Below, one piece after another: positions 8,724 through 17,669 of a stretch of DNA of 64,000 bases (its first letter is position 1; every line of letters starts with the position of its first letter). The notes under the pieces are model-generated. The model worked only from the letters and a program-made list of their open reading frames with translations, did not search any database and was not told where the DNA came from. This DNA is from DASUNQ01 sp044866775. Its GTDB lineage: Bacteria > Acidobacteriota > Thermoanaerobaculia > Multivoradales > UBA5704. A program made the translations under genes and the position numbers. Location: NCBI GenBank assembly GCA_044866775.1, contig JBIOUG010000025.1:1-64000 (forward strand). Reading direction: 5' to 3'.

Positions 8724-8764
8724 CGACAAACCGGCCTGCAAATTCAGACTTCCTCCGATGGCGC
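8724..8764 (+). promoter_or_regulatory. Repeated 41-nt upstream element, copy B
   Basis: This is the second copy of the element at 6882-6922 (31 of 41 identical, no gaps). It lies in the 247-bp gap between the DUF4157 gene and the ATPase gene and ends 101 bp before the ATPase start. Its presence implies a second transcription start for the structural operon with the same control as the first cargo gene. Confidence 0.55.
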
Positions 8765-8865
8765 CGCAGGCCGGCGCCCTCCGAGAATCGTCCTCGCTTC
8801 CCTGGCGCATTCATCGACCGGGCGGGCCTACCAACTTGGCGGCGACGCACTCCTTGACGCACTCC

Positions 8866-11010
8866 ATGACGGCGACCGGCGCCGACCCCTCGATCGCTCA
8901 CCTGCTGGCCGAGCTCGAGCGAATCGATCTGCTGCTCCGGGCGGCGGCAGAGAGGGCGCGCCAGCGGCCGGCCGCGGACCAAGACCTCCGCGGGCTGTTC
9001 ATCGCGGAGGAGGAGGTCGACGGGCTGGTGAACGAACCGGCCGGCCTACCCCACTGGGCGGCGGGGCCGGCGGCGACCGTCGCCGGCGAGCAGCGCCTGG
9101 CCGAGCGCCGTGCCGGCTGGCACCGGGAAGGTGCCACCCTCCGGCTCGAGGAGCTGAGCCGGCTCTTCGGGCTCTCGCCGTTCGAGCGCGACGCGCTCCT
9201 GGTCGTGTTGGCGCCGGAAGTCGACCTGCGCTACGAGCGGCTCTTCGCCTACCTTCACGACGACGTCACCCGCAAGCGGCCGAGCGTCGACCTGGTGCTC
9301 AACCTGCTTTGCGCAGACTTCGCGGCGAAGCTCGCGACCCGAACCTGCTTCTCCGCTGGTGCGCCGCTGCTCCGGCATCGTCTGCTGGAGACGATCGACG
9401 ATCCTTCACGGCCCTCGCCGCCGCTGCTCGGCCGCGCTCTCAAGATGGACGACCGGCTGGTGGACTACCTGCTGGGGGGCGACCCGCTCGACGTCCGCCT
9501 GCTGACCTGCGCCGAGGTCGTGGAGCCTCGGCGCGGGGTCCGGGAGCCGCCGGCGGCGGCCTCTCTCGAAGGCCCGCTGCGGGAGCTGGCGGCAGGCCCC
9601 TGGCAGTCGGCGCCCGCGGAGGTGATCTACCTCCAGGGGCCCTCGGGCGGGGGCCGACGGGAGGCCGCCGAGGCGGTCTGCCGGGCGCGGGGTCTCGCGC
9701 TGCTGGTCGTCCACCTGGATCGGCTTCCAGCCGGCGACGACGGGGCTTTCCGCGCCGTCGTCGAACTCGCGCTGCGGGAGGCCGCGCTGCGCGGCGCGGT
9801 CCCATACTGGAACGCCTTCGACCGGCTGCTCGCCGAGGAGCGGGCGCCCCAGCTCCAGTTCTTCCTCGCGGCCCTTGCCGGCCGGGCCGGGCTCGCCTTC
9901 CTCGCCGGCGAGGTGCTGTGGGAGGCCGGTAGCGCTCTCGGGCAAGCGCGCTTCGTCCGCCTCGAGCTGGCGCCGCCCGAGGAAGCCGAGCGGGCCGCCC
10001 TCTGGCGACGCTGCCTCGGCCGCCCGCGCCCCTCCGACGACGGCCTCCTCGACCTGGCGAGTCGTTTCCGGCTGACCGGCGGCCGCATCCGCGACGCCGC
10101 GGCCACCGCCCGCAGCCTGGCCGCGCGCCGGGGCGCGAAGGGTGGACGCCCCAGCCTCGGCGACCTGGCCGCCGCCTGCCGCATCCACTCCCGCTCGCGC
10201 CTCTCGCCCCTGGCGCAGAAGATCGAGCCCCGCTACCGCTGGCGGGACATCGTGCTGCCCGCCGACGCCCTCGCCCAGCTCCGCGAGATCGGCCACCACG
10301 TGCGCCACCGCGCCAGGGTCCACGGCGAGTGGGGCTTCGAAGAGAAGCTCGCCCGAGGCCGCGGCATCAACGTCCTGTTCGCCGGGCCCTCCGGCACGGG
10401 CAAGACCATGGCCGCCGAGATCCTGGCCGGGGAGCTGGGCCTGGAGCTTTACCGGATCGACCTGGCGGCGGTGGTCTCCAAGTACATCGGCGAGACCGAG
10501 AAGAACCTCTCCCGCATCTTCGACGAGGCCGAGGCCGCCAACGCCATCCTGTTCTTCGACGAGGCCGACGCGCTGTTCGGCAAGCGCTCCAAGGTGCGCG
10601 ACTCCCACGACCGCTACGCCAACGTCGAGGTGGCCTACCTGCTGCAACGGATGGAGACCTACAGCGGCGTCGCCATCCTCGCCACCAACCTCGCCGAGAA
10701 CCTCGACGAGGCCTTCGCCCGCCGCATGCGATTCAGGGTCGAGTTCTCCTTCCCCGACGCGGCCCGCCGGCGCCGGATCTGGGAAGGCGTGCTGCCCGAC
10801 CGCCTCCCCCGGGGCGAGGACGTGGACCTGGACTTCCTGGCCCGGCGTTTCGAGATCACCGGCGGCAACATCCGCAACATCGTCCTCGCCGGGGCCTTTC
10901 TGGCGGCGGCCGACGGCGGCCGTCTGGGGATGGACCATCTCCTCCACGCCACCCGGCGGGAGTACCAGAAGCTCGGCCGCATGGCCATCGACGGCGAGTT
11001 CGAGAGGTAG
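8866..11010 (+). CDS. eCIS AAA+ ATPase (Afp15/Pvc15-like)
   Basis: The 714-residue ATPase has a helical N-terminal region and a degenerate P-loop module near residue 258 (GPSGGGRR, lacking the lysine). The active AAA+ domain in the C-terminal third has Walker A GPSGTGKT (507-514), Walker B ILFFDEADALFGKRS and a conserved RRMRFRVEF sensor region. ATPases of this type are part of nearly all eCIS loci and are thought to act in assembly or cargo loading in the producing cell. Start ATG 8866 is chosen because similarity and compositional bias begin there; the open frame extends further upstream through the repeated element. The DUF4255 gene begins 7 bp after its stop. Confidence 0.92.
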   Translation: MTATGADPSIAHLLAELERIDLLLRAAAERARQRPAADQDLRGLFIAEEEVDGLVNEPAGLPHWAAGPAATVAGEQRLAERRAGWHREGATLRLEELSRLFGLSPFERDALLVVLAPEVDLRYERLFAYLHDDVTRKRPSVDLVLNLLCADFAAKLATRTCFSAGAPLLRHRLLETIDDPSRPSPPLLGRALKMDDRLVDYLLGGDPLDVRLLTCAEVVEPRRGVREPPAAASLEGPLRELAAGPWQSAPAEVIYLQGPSGGGRREAAEAVCRARGLALLVVHLDRLPAGDDGAFRAVVELALREAALRGAVPYWNAFDRLLAEERAPQLQFFLAALAGRAGLAFLAGEVLWEAGSALGQARFVRLELAPPEEAERAALWRRCLGRPRPSDDGLLDLASRFRLTGGRIRDAAATARSLAARRGAKGGRPSLGDLAAACRIHSRSRLSPLAQKIEPRYRWRDIVLPADALAQLREIGHHVRHRARVHGEWGFEEKLARGRGINVLFAGPSGTGKTMAAEILAGELGLELYRIDLAAVVSKYIGETEKNLSRIFDEAEAANAILFFDEADALFGKRSKVRDSHDRYANVEVAYLLQRMETYSGVAILATNLAENLDEAFARRMRFRVEFSFPDAARRRRIWEGVLPDRLPRGEDVDLDFLARRFEITGGNIRNIVLAGAFLAAADGGRLGMDHLLHATRREYQKLGRMAIDGEFER

Positions 11011-11017
11011 GCCTGGA

Positions 11018-11647
11018 ATGTTCCAGGACCTCGACCAGACCCTCGCCGCGCTGCTCGAGAAGGAGCTGCCGCAGGACGCGCTCGGCCAGGCCGCGAGCCC
11101 GCTGCGCGTCACCTTCGCCGCTCCAGACCACGACTTCCCCGGCAGCCTCAAGGCGCTCAAGCCGCCGCTGGTCAACCTCTTCCTCTACGACCTGCGGGAG
11201 AACCGGGAGCTGCGGAGCAACGAGTGGACCGCCGAGCGCGACGGCGGCGGCGGCGGCGGCGTCAGCAGGCAACGCCCGCCGGTGCGGGTGGATTGCTCCT
11301 ACCTGGTGACGGCGTGGGGCAGCTCCACGGACGCCGAGCCGAGAGCCAAGGAGGAGCACTGGATCCTGGGCGAGGTCGCCCGCGCCCTCGTCAAGTACTC
11401 GACCCTTCCCGAAGCCCTGCTCCAGGGTGGGCTCCAGGGCCAGCAGCCGCCGCTGCCGGCGGCCGCGCTCGGGGCCGGGCAGCTCCAGAGCCCGAGCGAG
11501 TTCTGGCAGGCCATGGGCGGCAAGCCGCGCCCGGCCCTGCACTACACGGTCACGGTTGCGCTCGCGCCCTGGGCGGCGGTTGCGGCCGGCAAGCCGGTGA
11601 TCGACCGGCGGATCCGGTTCCGGCAGACGGCGGGAGACCGGCCATGA
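11018..11647 (+). CDS. DUF4255 (Pvc16-type) tail terminator/cap protein
   Basis: The 209-residue protein has the DUF4255 pattern of a short N-terminal helix (MFQDLDQTLAALLEKEL) followed by PPLVNLFLYDLRENRELR and VDCSYLVTAW. In Afp and PVC particles the homologue caps the distal end of sheath and tube. A glycine run interrupts the middle (about 76-82). It follows the ATPase gene by 7 bp and overlaps the next gene by ATGA (11644-11647). Confidence 0.88.
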   Translation: MFQDLDQTLAALLEKELPQDALGQAASPLRVTFAAPDHDFPGSLKALKPPLVNLFLYDLRENRELRSNEWTAERDGGGGGGVSRQRPPVRVDCSYLVTAWGSSTDAEPRAKEEHWILGEVARALVKYSTLPEALLQGGLQGQQPPLPAAALGAGQLQSPSEFWQAMGGKPRPALHYTVTVALAPWAAVAAGKPVIDRRIRFRQTAGDRP

Positions 11648-12324
11648 CGCTGGCGTGGGAGACCGTCCAGCGTCGGGTCGCTCTGGCAGGTCGTGTGGTG
11701 GCAGGCGAAACGATGGAGCCCGTCGCCGGGGCCCGGGTCGAGCTGGTGAGCGTCCCGGAGGAGCTGTGGTGGGCCGTGAAGGCCATGACCGACGCTCTGG
11801 GCCTGAGCTTCTGGGACGCCTTCGCCGACCACCGCGCGCGGAGCGCGGCCGACGGCACGTTCTTCCTGGCGCCGCGGCTGCTCGCCGGCGCCGATCCGGC
11901 AGCCTTCCGGCACCTGCCGGACGGCCCCTACATCCTCCACGCCTGCCTGCCGGCCGCCGGCCGTCGCTACGGCACCGCCCATTCGCCGGCCGTCAAGGTC
12001 GAGGCCGCCGGCCCGCCCCCGTGGATCGAGCTGGTGCTGCCGCGGACCACGCTCAAGGGCCGGGTGACGGTGCAGGGCGCAAGCGACTCCAGCCTGGTGG
12101 AGCTGCGCTTTCAGGGCGACCCGCGGAGCACCTTCACCGATCGGGCAGGCAACTACCGCCTGACGGGCATAGAGAGTGGATCGAATCGAGTCCTGTCGGT
12201 CTGCTACCGCGGCCTCCAGGGCTTGGTCGAGGACGTGACCATCCCCCATCCCGGCGACGTCGTGAAGCTGAACCTAACGGTCGTGGCGAACGCGGGCAAC
12301 CTCACCATCAGCCAAGGCGGGTGA
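11644..12324 (+). CDS. Carboxypeptidase-regulatory-like domain protein
   Basis: The 226-residue protein has two beta-sandwich stretches of the carboxypeptidase D regulatory type: residues about 12-120 (LAGRVVAGETMEPVAGARVEL) and about 135-200 (LKGRVTVQGASD, then FTDRAGNYRLTGI). Such domains often sit near cap genes in eCIS loci and may decorate the particle. No signal peptide is visible. It overlaps the DUF4255 gene by 4 bp, and the first sheath gene follows after 35 bp. The exact role is unknown. Confidence 0.75.
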   Translation: MTLAWETVQRRVALAGRVVAGETMEPVAGARVELVSVPEELWWAVKAMTDALGLSFWDAFADHRARSAADGTFFLAPRLLAGADPAAFRHLPDGPYILHACLPAAGRRYGTAHSPAVKVEAAGPPPWIELVLPRTTLKGRVTVQGASDSSLVELRFQGDPRSTFTDRAGNYRLTGIESGSNRVLSVCYRGLQGLVEDVTIPHPGDVVKLNLTVVANAGNLTISQGG

Positions 12325-12359
12325 GGCGCCGTCGCAACCGAATCCAAGGAGACGCACCC

Positions 12360-14072
12360 ATGGCGAACTACCAGTCCCCCGGAGTCTACGTCGAGGAGAT
12401 CCCCTCGGGGATCCAGCCCATCGCCGGCGTCAGCACCAGCACGGCCGCGTTCGTGGGCCTCGCGCCGACCAGCGCCAAGATTTACAGCAACCCGCTGACC
12501 CTCGACAACGTCCCCGTCGGGCAGACCCTGACCATGCCGAGCTCGATCCCTTCCGGCCTCAGCAACTCGGTCCTCGATGTGCGCCAAATCTGGGCGCCGG
12601 CCCCGGACGCCGGCCTCATGGCTCCCGTCCCTCGAGGCGCGACCGGCTGGAAGTTCGACGGCAGCAAGGTGACTCTCGGAGGTAAGTACGCTCAGGTGCC
12701 GACGGTGAGGGTTGATTACAGGGTCAAGGCGCCCTACATCCTCCAGCCGGGGAGCCGACTACCGAGGAGCCTGGTGCTCGAGAAGAAGCTGGCGGCCTGG
12801 AGCGCAAGTGACAAAAAGCTGACGGCGTGGAACGGCCAGGTCTTCGATCTCAGCGTGGCCTCTCCGCCGGCGCCGCAGATCCTCATGCCGGACTGGCCGA
12901 TCGACCTATTCACCCCGCTGACAGACCCAACGACCGACGTGGGGGCGGCCGTGCAAGACGGCAATGTGACCCTCGATGTGACCAAGGTCAAGGCCGTTGC
13001 CACGGACTTCGTTCTCAAGGCGAGCTACGTGGTCCTCCAGGATTACACGCCGCTGCCACTCCTGACGGTCAAGCTGTGCACCGGCTTCAACGACTTCCAG
13101 CACGCCTTCGGCGGCTTCTCGACCGCGCCCGAGCAGAGCCTGCTGGCCCACGCGGTCTTCGGCTTCTTCGACAACGGCGGCTCGCGCTGCTATGTGGTCC
13201 AGGCCAAGGACAAGGCTGGGCTGGCCGACGCGCTCAAGAGGCTCGAGCCGGTGGACGAGATCAGCATCGTGGCAGCGCCGGGACTGGCCGACAAGGCCTC
13301 CTGGAGCGCCCTCGTGAGCCACTGTGAACGGCTGGGTGACCGATTCGCCGTCCTCGATTGCCCCGAGGACTCCGACACGGGGAACGTCTTCGGCCAGCCC
13401 CCGGCACCGGCCCCCGACAATTCCGGCTACGCCGCCTACTACTTCCCCTGGATCCGGGTCTTCGACCCACCGACCCAGGGCGCCGATCCCGACGGCGACG
13501 GGACGATCTTGGTGCCGCCCAGCGGTCACCTGGCGGGCATCTACGCCCGGGTGGACTCGACGCGCGGGGTGCACAAGGCGCCGGCCAACGAGGTGATCCG
13601 GGGCGCCCTGGGCCTGCAGCAGACGATCACCAAGGCCCAGCAGGCAGGCCTCAATCCGAAGGGGATCAACGCCATCCGCGAGCTGAACGGCGCCATCCGG
13701 GTGTGGGGCGCGCGTACCCTCGGCGGCGACGCCAACGGCGAGTGGAAGTACATCAACGTCCGCCGGCTGCTGCTCTACATCGAGGAGTCGATCGACGAGG
13801 GCACCCAGTGGGTGGTCTTCGAGCCCAACGACCCGGGTCTGTGGGCCAAGATCACCCGCAACGTCACCGCCTTCCTGACCAACGTGTGGCGCTCCGGGGC
13901 GCTGCTCGGCAACAAGCCCGAGGAGGCGTTCTACGTCAAGTGCGACGCCGAGACCAACCCGCCCGAGGTGCGGGATCTGGGCCAAGTCGTCGCCGAGGTC
14001 GGGGTGGCCGCGGTGCGGCCGGCCGAGTTCGTGATCTTCCGCATCAGCCAGTGGGCCGGAGCAGGCAAGTGA
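12360..14072 (+). CDS. Contractile sheath protein 1 (Afp2/Pvc2-like)
   Basis: The 570-residue protein starts with the sheath signature YQSPGVYVEEIPSGIQPIAGV and contains GFFDNGGSRCYVV and a C-terminal sheath core (NGAIRVWGARTLGG, WVVFEPNDPGLW, VRPAEFVIFRISQW). An extra domain of about 170 residues lies between the N-terminal strand and the core. Sheath subunits stack around the tube and drive contraction. Start is ATG 12360 with AAGGAGA upstream. Its last ~170 residues are nearly identical to those of the next gene. Confidence 0.95.
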   Translation: MANYQSPGVYVEEIPSGIQPIAGVSTSTAAFVGLAPTSAKIYSNPLTLDNVPVGQTLTMPSSIPSGLSNSVLDVRQIWAPAPDAGLMAPVPRGATGWKFDGSKVTLGGKYAQVPTVRVDYRVKAPYILQPGSRLPRSLVLEKKLAAWSASDKKLTAWNGQVFDLSVASPPAPQILMPDWPIDLFTPLTDPTTDVGAAVQDGNVTLDVTKVKAVATDFVLKASYVVLQDYTPLPLLTVKLCTGFNDFQHAFGGFSTAPEQSLLAHAVFGFFDNGGSRCYVVQAKDKAGLADALKRLEPVDEISIVAAPGLADKASWSALVSHCERLGDRFAVLDCPEDSDTGNVFGQPPAPAPDNSGYAAYYFPWIRVFDPPTQGADPDGDGTILVPPSGHLAGIYARVDSTRGVHKAPANEVIRGALGLQQTITKAQQAGLNPKGINAIRELNGAIRVWGARTLGGDANGEWKYINVRRLLLYIEESIDEGTQWVVFEPNDPGLWAKITRNVTAFLTNVWRSGALLGNKPEEAFYVKCDAETNPPEVRDLGQVVAEVGVAAVRPAEFVIFRISQWAGAGK

Positions 14073-14119
14073 TCCAGGACTCCCCGACCCGAGGCAAACG
14101 AAATCAGGAGGAGTGACGG

Positions 14120-15475
14120 ATGTCCCAATACTTCTCGCCAGGCGTCTACGTCGAGGAGCTCCCCTCGGGAGTGCAGCCGATCGCCGGAGTCGGCACCAGC
14201 ACGGCGGGGTTCATCGGGCGCTTCACCGCGCTCTTCTCGGGTCAGGCCACCCCGGACAAGAAAGAGCAGACGCTCACGCTCACCGACTGGCAGACCGGCT
14301 ACAAACTGGTCCAAGTCGAGAACGTCCAGATCGATGGTCAGCCCCAGGATCTCGCAGGGCCGCCAACCAGCCCTGACTCGTCCGGGGTGCTGACCCTGAA
14401 GCTGAAAGCGAAGGCTCCTCCAGGGGCGCGCACCATCAGCTTCACCTATGTCTACGGCAACAACCCCGGACCGAAGCTCTGCACCAGCTTCTCCGAGTTC
14501 ACGAAGACTTTCGGCGACCTCGCCAACCAGTATCTGGCCCACGCCGTTTACGGCTTCTTCGACAACGGTGGCTCGCGGTGCTACGTCGTCCTGGTCAGCG
14601 GACCGGATGAGATCCCCCGGGCGCTCGAGGCCTTCGAGCTGATCGACGAGATCGCCCTGGTCGCGGCCCCGGGCCTCCTCGATGCTGCGACCTGCAACGC
14701 CCTGGCCGCCCATTGTGAGCGCCTGGGCGACCGCTTCGCCCTCCTCGACGGCCCCGAGTCGCTCGAGGACGGCACCGGGGAGTTCGATCCGACGAAGCTC
14801 ACCGGCCGCGCCCTGCCCCAGGATTCCACCTACGCCGCCTACTACTGCCCGTGGATCGGGGTCTTCGACCCGGCCGAAAAGAAGGCCCATCCCGACGGGG
14901 ACGGTACCGTCTACGTCCCGCCCAGCGGCCACCTCGCCGGGGTCTACGCCCGGGTGGACGCCGCTCGGGGAGTGCACAAGGCGCCGGCCAACGAGGTGAT
15001 CCGGGGCGCCCTGGGCCTCAAGTACCGCATCTCCCGCGCCGTGCAGGACGGGCTCAACCCGCAGGGTATCAACCTGATCCGCGAGCTGAACGGCGCCATC
15101 CGGGTGTGGGGCGCCCGCACCCTCGGCGGCGACCGGAACGGCGAGTGGAAGTACGTCAACGTCCGCCGGCTGCTGCTCTACATCGAGGAGTCGATCGACG
15201 AGGGTACCCAGTGGGTGGTCTTCGAGCCCAACGATCCCGGCCTGTGGGCCAAGATCACCCGTAACGTCACCGCCTTCCTGACCAACGTCTGGCGCTCCGG
15301 GGCGCTGCTCGGCAACAAGCCCGAGGAGGCGTTCTACGTCAAGTGCGACGCCGAGACCAATCCGCCCGAGGTGCGGGACCTGGGCCAGGTCGTCACCGAG
15401 GTGGGGGTCGCCGCGGTGCGGCCGGCCGAGTTCGTGATCTTTCGCATCAGCCAGTGGGCGGGAGCGAGCAAGTGA
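14120..15475 (+). CDS. Contractile sheath protein 2
   Basis: The 451-residue paralogue of the preceding sheath has the same N-terminal signature (FSPGVYVEELPSGVQPIAGV) and sheath core but lacks most of the inserted domain. The C-terminal part from about residue 275 differs from sheath 1 at few positions, and the DNA is nearly identical too. GGAGGAG precedes ATG 14120. Multiple sheath genes are usual in Afp/PVC-type loci, where paralogues form special rings near the baseplate. Its stop overlaps the GTG of the third sheath-like gene. Confidence 0.95.
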   Translation: MSQYFSPGVYVEELPSGVQPIAGVGTSTAGFIGRFTALFSGQATPDKKEQTLTLTDWQTGYKLVQVENVQIDGQPQDLAGPPTSPDSSGVLTLKLKAKAPPGARTISFTYVYGNNPGPKLCTSFSEFTKTFGDLANQYLAHAVYGFFDNGGSRCYVVLVSGPDEIPRALEAFELIDEIALVAAPGLLDAATCNALAAHCERLGDRFALLDGPESLEDGTGEFDPTKLTGRALPQDSTYAAYYCPWIGVFDPAEKKAHPDGDGTVYVPPSGHLAGVYARVDAARGVHKAPANEVIRGALGLKYRISRAVQDGLNPQGINLIRELNGAIRVWGARTLGGDRNGEWKYVNVRRLLLYIEESIDEGTQWVVFEPNDPGLWAKITRNVTAFLTNVWRSGALLGNKPEEAFYVKCDAETNPPEVRDLGQVVTEVGVAAVRPAEFVIFRISQWAGASK

Positions 15476-16653
15476 GGCCCGCCAGGCAGACGCCCGGCGT
15501 CTACCTGCGGGAGGAGAGGCCCGCCAGGCGGCGGGCCCTGGAGACCGGGGTGCCCGCCTTCCTGGGCTACGGCGACGACGGCCCGGTGAACACTCCCGCG
15601 AGGCTCAGCCTGCCCCTCTTCGACGAGGTCTTCCTGCGCCGGTTGTCGAGCCCCGGCCACCTGGCCTCGGCGCTGCGCGGTTTCTTCGACAACGGCGGCG
15701 ACCACTGCTTCGTGGTGCGCCTCGGGGGCGCCGTGAACGATCCGCCGGCCGCGCGCCGGCGCGCTCTCGCGGACGGGCTCGAGGCGCTCGCCGGACTCGA
15801 CGACATCGACTTGGTCTGCGCTCCCGACGCCGTCGCCCCGGCGGGCACGCGGACGGCCGCCGAGGTGACGGAGCTGCAGCGGCTGATGCTGCGGCACTGC
15901 GACGAGCTGGGCGACCGTTTCGCCCTTCTCGACCCGCCCTCGGGGGCGGACGTCGTCGGCGTCCAGGCCCAGGCCCGGCGCCTGGCGAGCCGCAACGGCG
16001 CCCTCTACTTCCCCTGGCTCCTGCCCCGCGGAGGGACGGGCGACGCTTACCGCGACCCCGCGGCGGCCCGGCCGGCGCCCCCTTCCGGCCACGTGGCCGG
16101 CGTCTTCGCCCGGACCGATCGCGAGAGCGGGCATCACCGGGCACCGGCGGGAGCCGAGGTCGAGGGCGTGCTCGACCTCGCGACGTGGGTTGACGGCGAC
16201 GACCTCGACGCCTTGAGCGCCGCCGGCGTCAACCCGCTCGTCGCCCGGAGGGGCCGCGGCATCCGGGTGTGGGGCGCCCGCACCCTGTCGCCCGAGCCGG
16301 CCTGGACGCACGTCAACGTGCGGCGAATCGTCCTCACCCTGGTCCGCTGGGCCGAGCAGCACCTGGCGGGGGCCGCCTTCGAGCCCAACGACCCTGGCCT
16401 CTGGCACCGCGTCCAGCGCGACCTCGAGGCCTACCTCCACGGCCTTTTCCTCGCTGGCGCTCTGAGCGGCGGCTCGCCTGCCGAGGCCTACTTCGTCCGC
16501 TGCGACGCCGAGACCAACCCGTCCGAGGCGCGGGAGCGGGGCGAGGTGGTGGCGGAGGTCGGCCTGCGCCCGGCGGTCCCCGCGGAGTGGATCGTCCTCC
16601 GCCTGGTCCAAGGCGCGAGCGGCGTCGACATCGCCGAGCCCGGCTCGGCCTGA
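15472..16653 (+). CDS. Sheath-like protein 3 (divergent)
   Basis: The 393-residue protein is a diverged sheath homologue: TPGVYLREE at the N-terminus, ALRGFFDNGGDHCFVVRL, GDRFALLDPPSG, and a C-terminal core with GIRVWGARTLS, AAFEPNDPGLWHRV and YFVRCDAETNPSEARERG. It begins at GTG 15472 in a GTGA overlap with sheath 2, with GGGAG upstream. In Afp/PVC systems a third, divergent sheath forms the ring that joins sheath to baseplate; that is the likely role here. Confidence 0.9.
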   Translation: MRPARQTPGVYLREERPARRRALETGVPAFLGYGDDGPVNTPARLSLPLFDEVFLRRLSSPGHLASALRGFFDNGGDHCFVVRLGGAVNDPPAARRRALADGLEALAGLDDIDLVCAPDAVAPAGTRTAAEVTELQRLMLRHCDELGDRFALLDPPSGADVVGVQAQARRLASRNGALYFPWLLPRGGTGDAYRDPAAARPAPPSGHVAGVFARTDRESGHHRAPAGAEVEGVLDLATWVDGDDLDALSAAGVNPLVARRGRGIRVWGARTLSPEPAWTHVNVRRIVLTLVRWAEQHLAGAAFEPNDPGLWHRVQRDLEAYLHGLFLAGALSGGSPAEAYFVRCDAETNPSEARERGEVVAEVGLRPAVPAEWIVLRLVQGASGVDIAEPGSA

Positions 16654-16683
16654 CTACCGACCGATTCTGAGGAGACCACAGAG

Positions 16684-17115
16684 ATGGCCAGACAGCCCGA
16701 TCCGTATCACGGCTACAACTTCGTGGTGGAGATCGACGGCATCACCCGGGCGGGCTTCCGCGAGGTGTCCGGCCTCGATGCCACCCAGGACCCGGTGGAG
16801 TATCGCGAGGGCAACGAGAAGAGCCTCACGGTGCGCAAGCTGCCAGGGCTCAACAAGTTCGCCAACGTCTCGCTCAAGTGGGGCATCTCCGACGACGTCG
16901 ACCTGTGGAAGTGGCGCGAGGCGGCGATGAGGGGGGACATCCAGCGCAAGAACGGCTCGATCGTGCTGCTCAACGAGAACCGTGAGGAAAAGATGCGCTG
17001 GAACTTCCGCGAGGGTTGGCCATCGAAGTGGAGTGGTCCGACCTTCAACGCCACCAGCGACGAGGTCGCCATCGAGACCCTGGAGATCGCCCACGAAGGG
17101 ATCGTCAGGGCATGA
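16684..17115 (+). CDS. Inner tube protein 1 (gp19-like; Afp1/Pvc1)
   Basis: The 143-residue protein has the T4 gp19-type tube fold pattern: PYHGYNFVVEIDGITRAGF, REVSGLDATQDPVEYREGN, KLPGLNKFANVSLKWG and a final strand (EVAIETLEIAHEGI). Hexamers of this protein form the rigid tube inside the sheath. Length is normal for the family. GAGGAGACC precedes ATG 16684, and the stop overlaps the next start (ATGA, 17112-17115). Confidence 0.95.
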   Translation: MARQPDPYHGYNFVVEIDGITRAGFREVSGLDATQDPVEYREGNEKSLTVRKLPGLNKFANVSLKWGISDDVDLWKWREAAMRGDIQRKNGSIVLLNENREEKMRWNFREGWPSKWSGPTFNATSDEVAIETLEIAHEGIVRA

Positions 17116-17486
17116 GCGAGGCGCCGCTCCAGACCGAGTTCCGCTTCACGCTGCCCCACGGCTATCGCGACGGCGAGGGCGCCGTCCACCGTGACGGCGT
17201 GATGCGGCTGGCCACCGCCTACGACGAGATCGCCCCCATGAAAGACCCGCGGGTGCAGGCCAACCCCGGCTACCTGGTGGTCATCCTGCTCGCGCGGGTG
17301 ATCGAGCGGCTGGGCGACCTCGAGCAGGTCAACCCCAAGGTCGTCGAGGGCCTCTTCGCCGCCGACCTCGCCTACCTCCAGGACTTCTACCGGCGGGTGA
17401 ACGAGAACGGCCACGACCGCCTGACCGTCACCTGCCCCCACTGCGAGGAGAGCTATGAGGTGGAGATTGCCGCCGCGGGGGAATGA
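17112..17486 (+). CDS. eCIS tail-assembly protein with CxxC pair
   Basis: The 124-residue protein starts TEFRFTLPHGYRDGEG, has a helical centre (PGYLVVILLARVIERLG, VVEGLFAADLAYLQDFYRRV) and ends in a strand pair around CPHCEESYEVEI, a small possible metal-binding knuckle. Proteins of this kind sit directly after the tube gene in many eCIS and phage-tail loci and are annotated as tail-assembly or T4-baseplate-chaperone-like. It overlaps both neighbours by 4 bp. The precise function is not known. Confidence 0.75.
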   Translation: MSEAPLQTEFRFTLPHGYRDGEGAVHRDGVMRLATAYDEIAPMKDPRVQANPGYLVVILLARVIERLGDLEQVNPKVVEGLFAADLAYLQDFYRRVNENGHDRLTVTCPHCEESYEVEIAAAGE

Positions 17487-17653
17487 CGGGCTACCCCTTG
17501 GAGAGGCTCTTCGAGGAGGTAGCCTACCTCGCCTACTACTTCCACTGGCCGTACGACGAGGTGATGCGCCTGGAGCATCGCGAGCGCCGGCGCTGGGTGG
17601 CGGAGATCGCCCGCATCCACGGACGGATGAGCGCCGAGGCGCGCTCGGGATGA
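17483..17653 (+). CDS. DUF6760 small tail protein
   Basis: The 56-residue ORF reads YPLERLFEEVAYLAYYFHWP followed by DEVMRLEHRERRRWVAEIA, which is the DUF6760 pattern seen between tail-assembly and second tube genes in eCIS loci. By position it resembles the small E-type tail proteins of phages that accompany the preceding gene. It overlaps the previous gene by ATGA (17483-17486) and lies 16 bp before the next start. Confidence 0.8.
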   Translation: MTGYPLERLFEEVAYLAYYFHWPYDEVMRLEHRERRRWVAEIARIHGRMSAEARSG

Positions 17654-17669
17654 GCGGCGGAGGACTGCC

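Noticed and set aside
9406..11175. 589-codon minus-strand frame opposite the eCIS ATPase
   Set aside because: The plus strand encodes clear Walker motifs; the minus frame has no recognisable domain and only mirrors GC bias.
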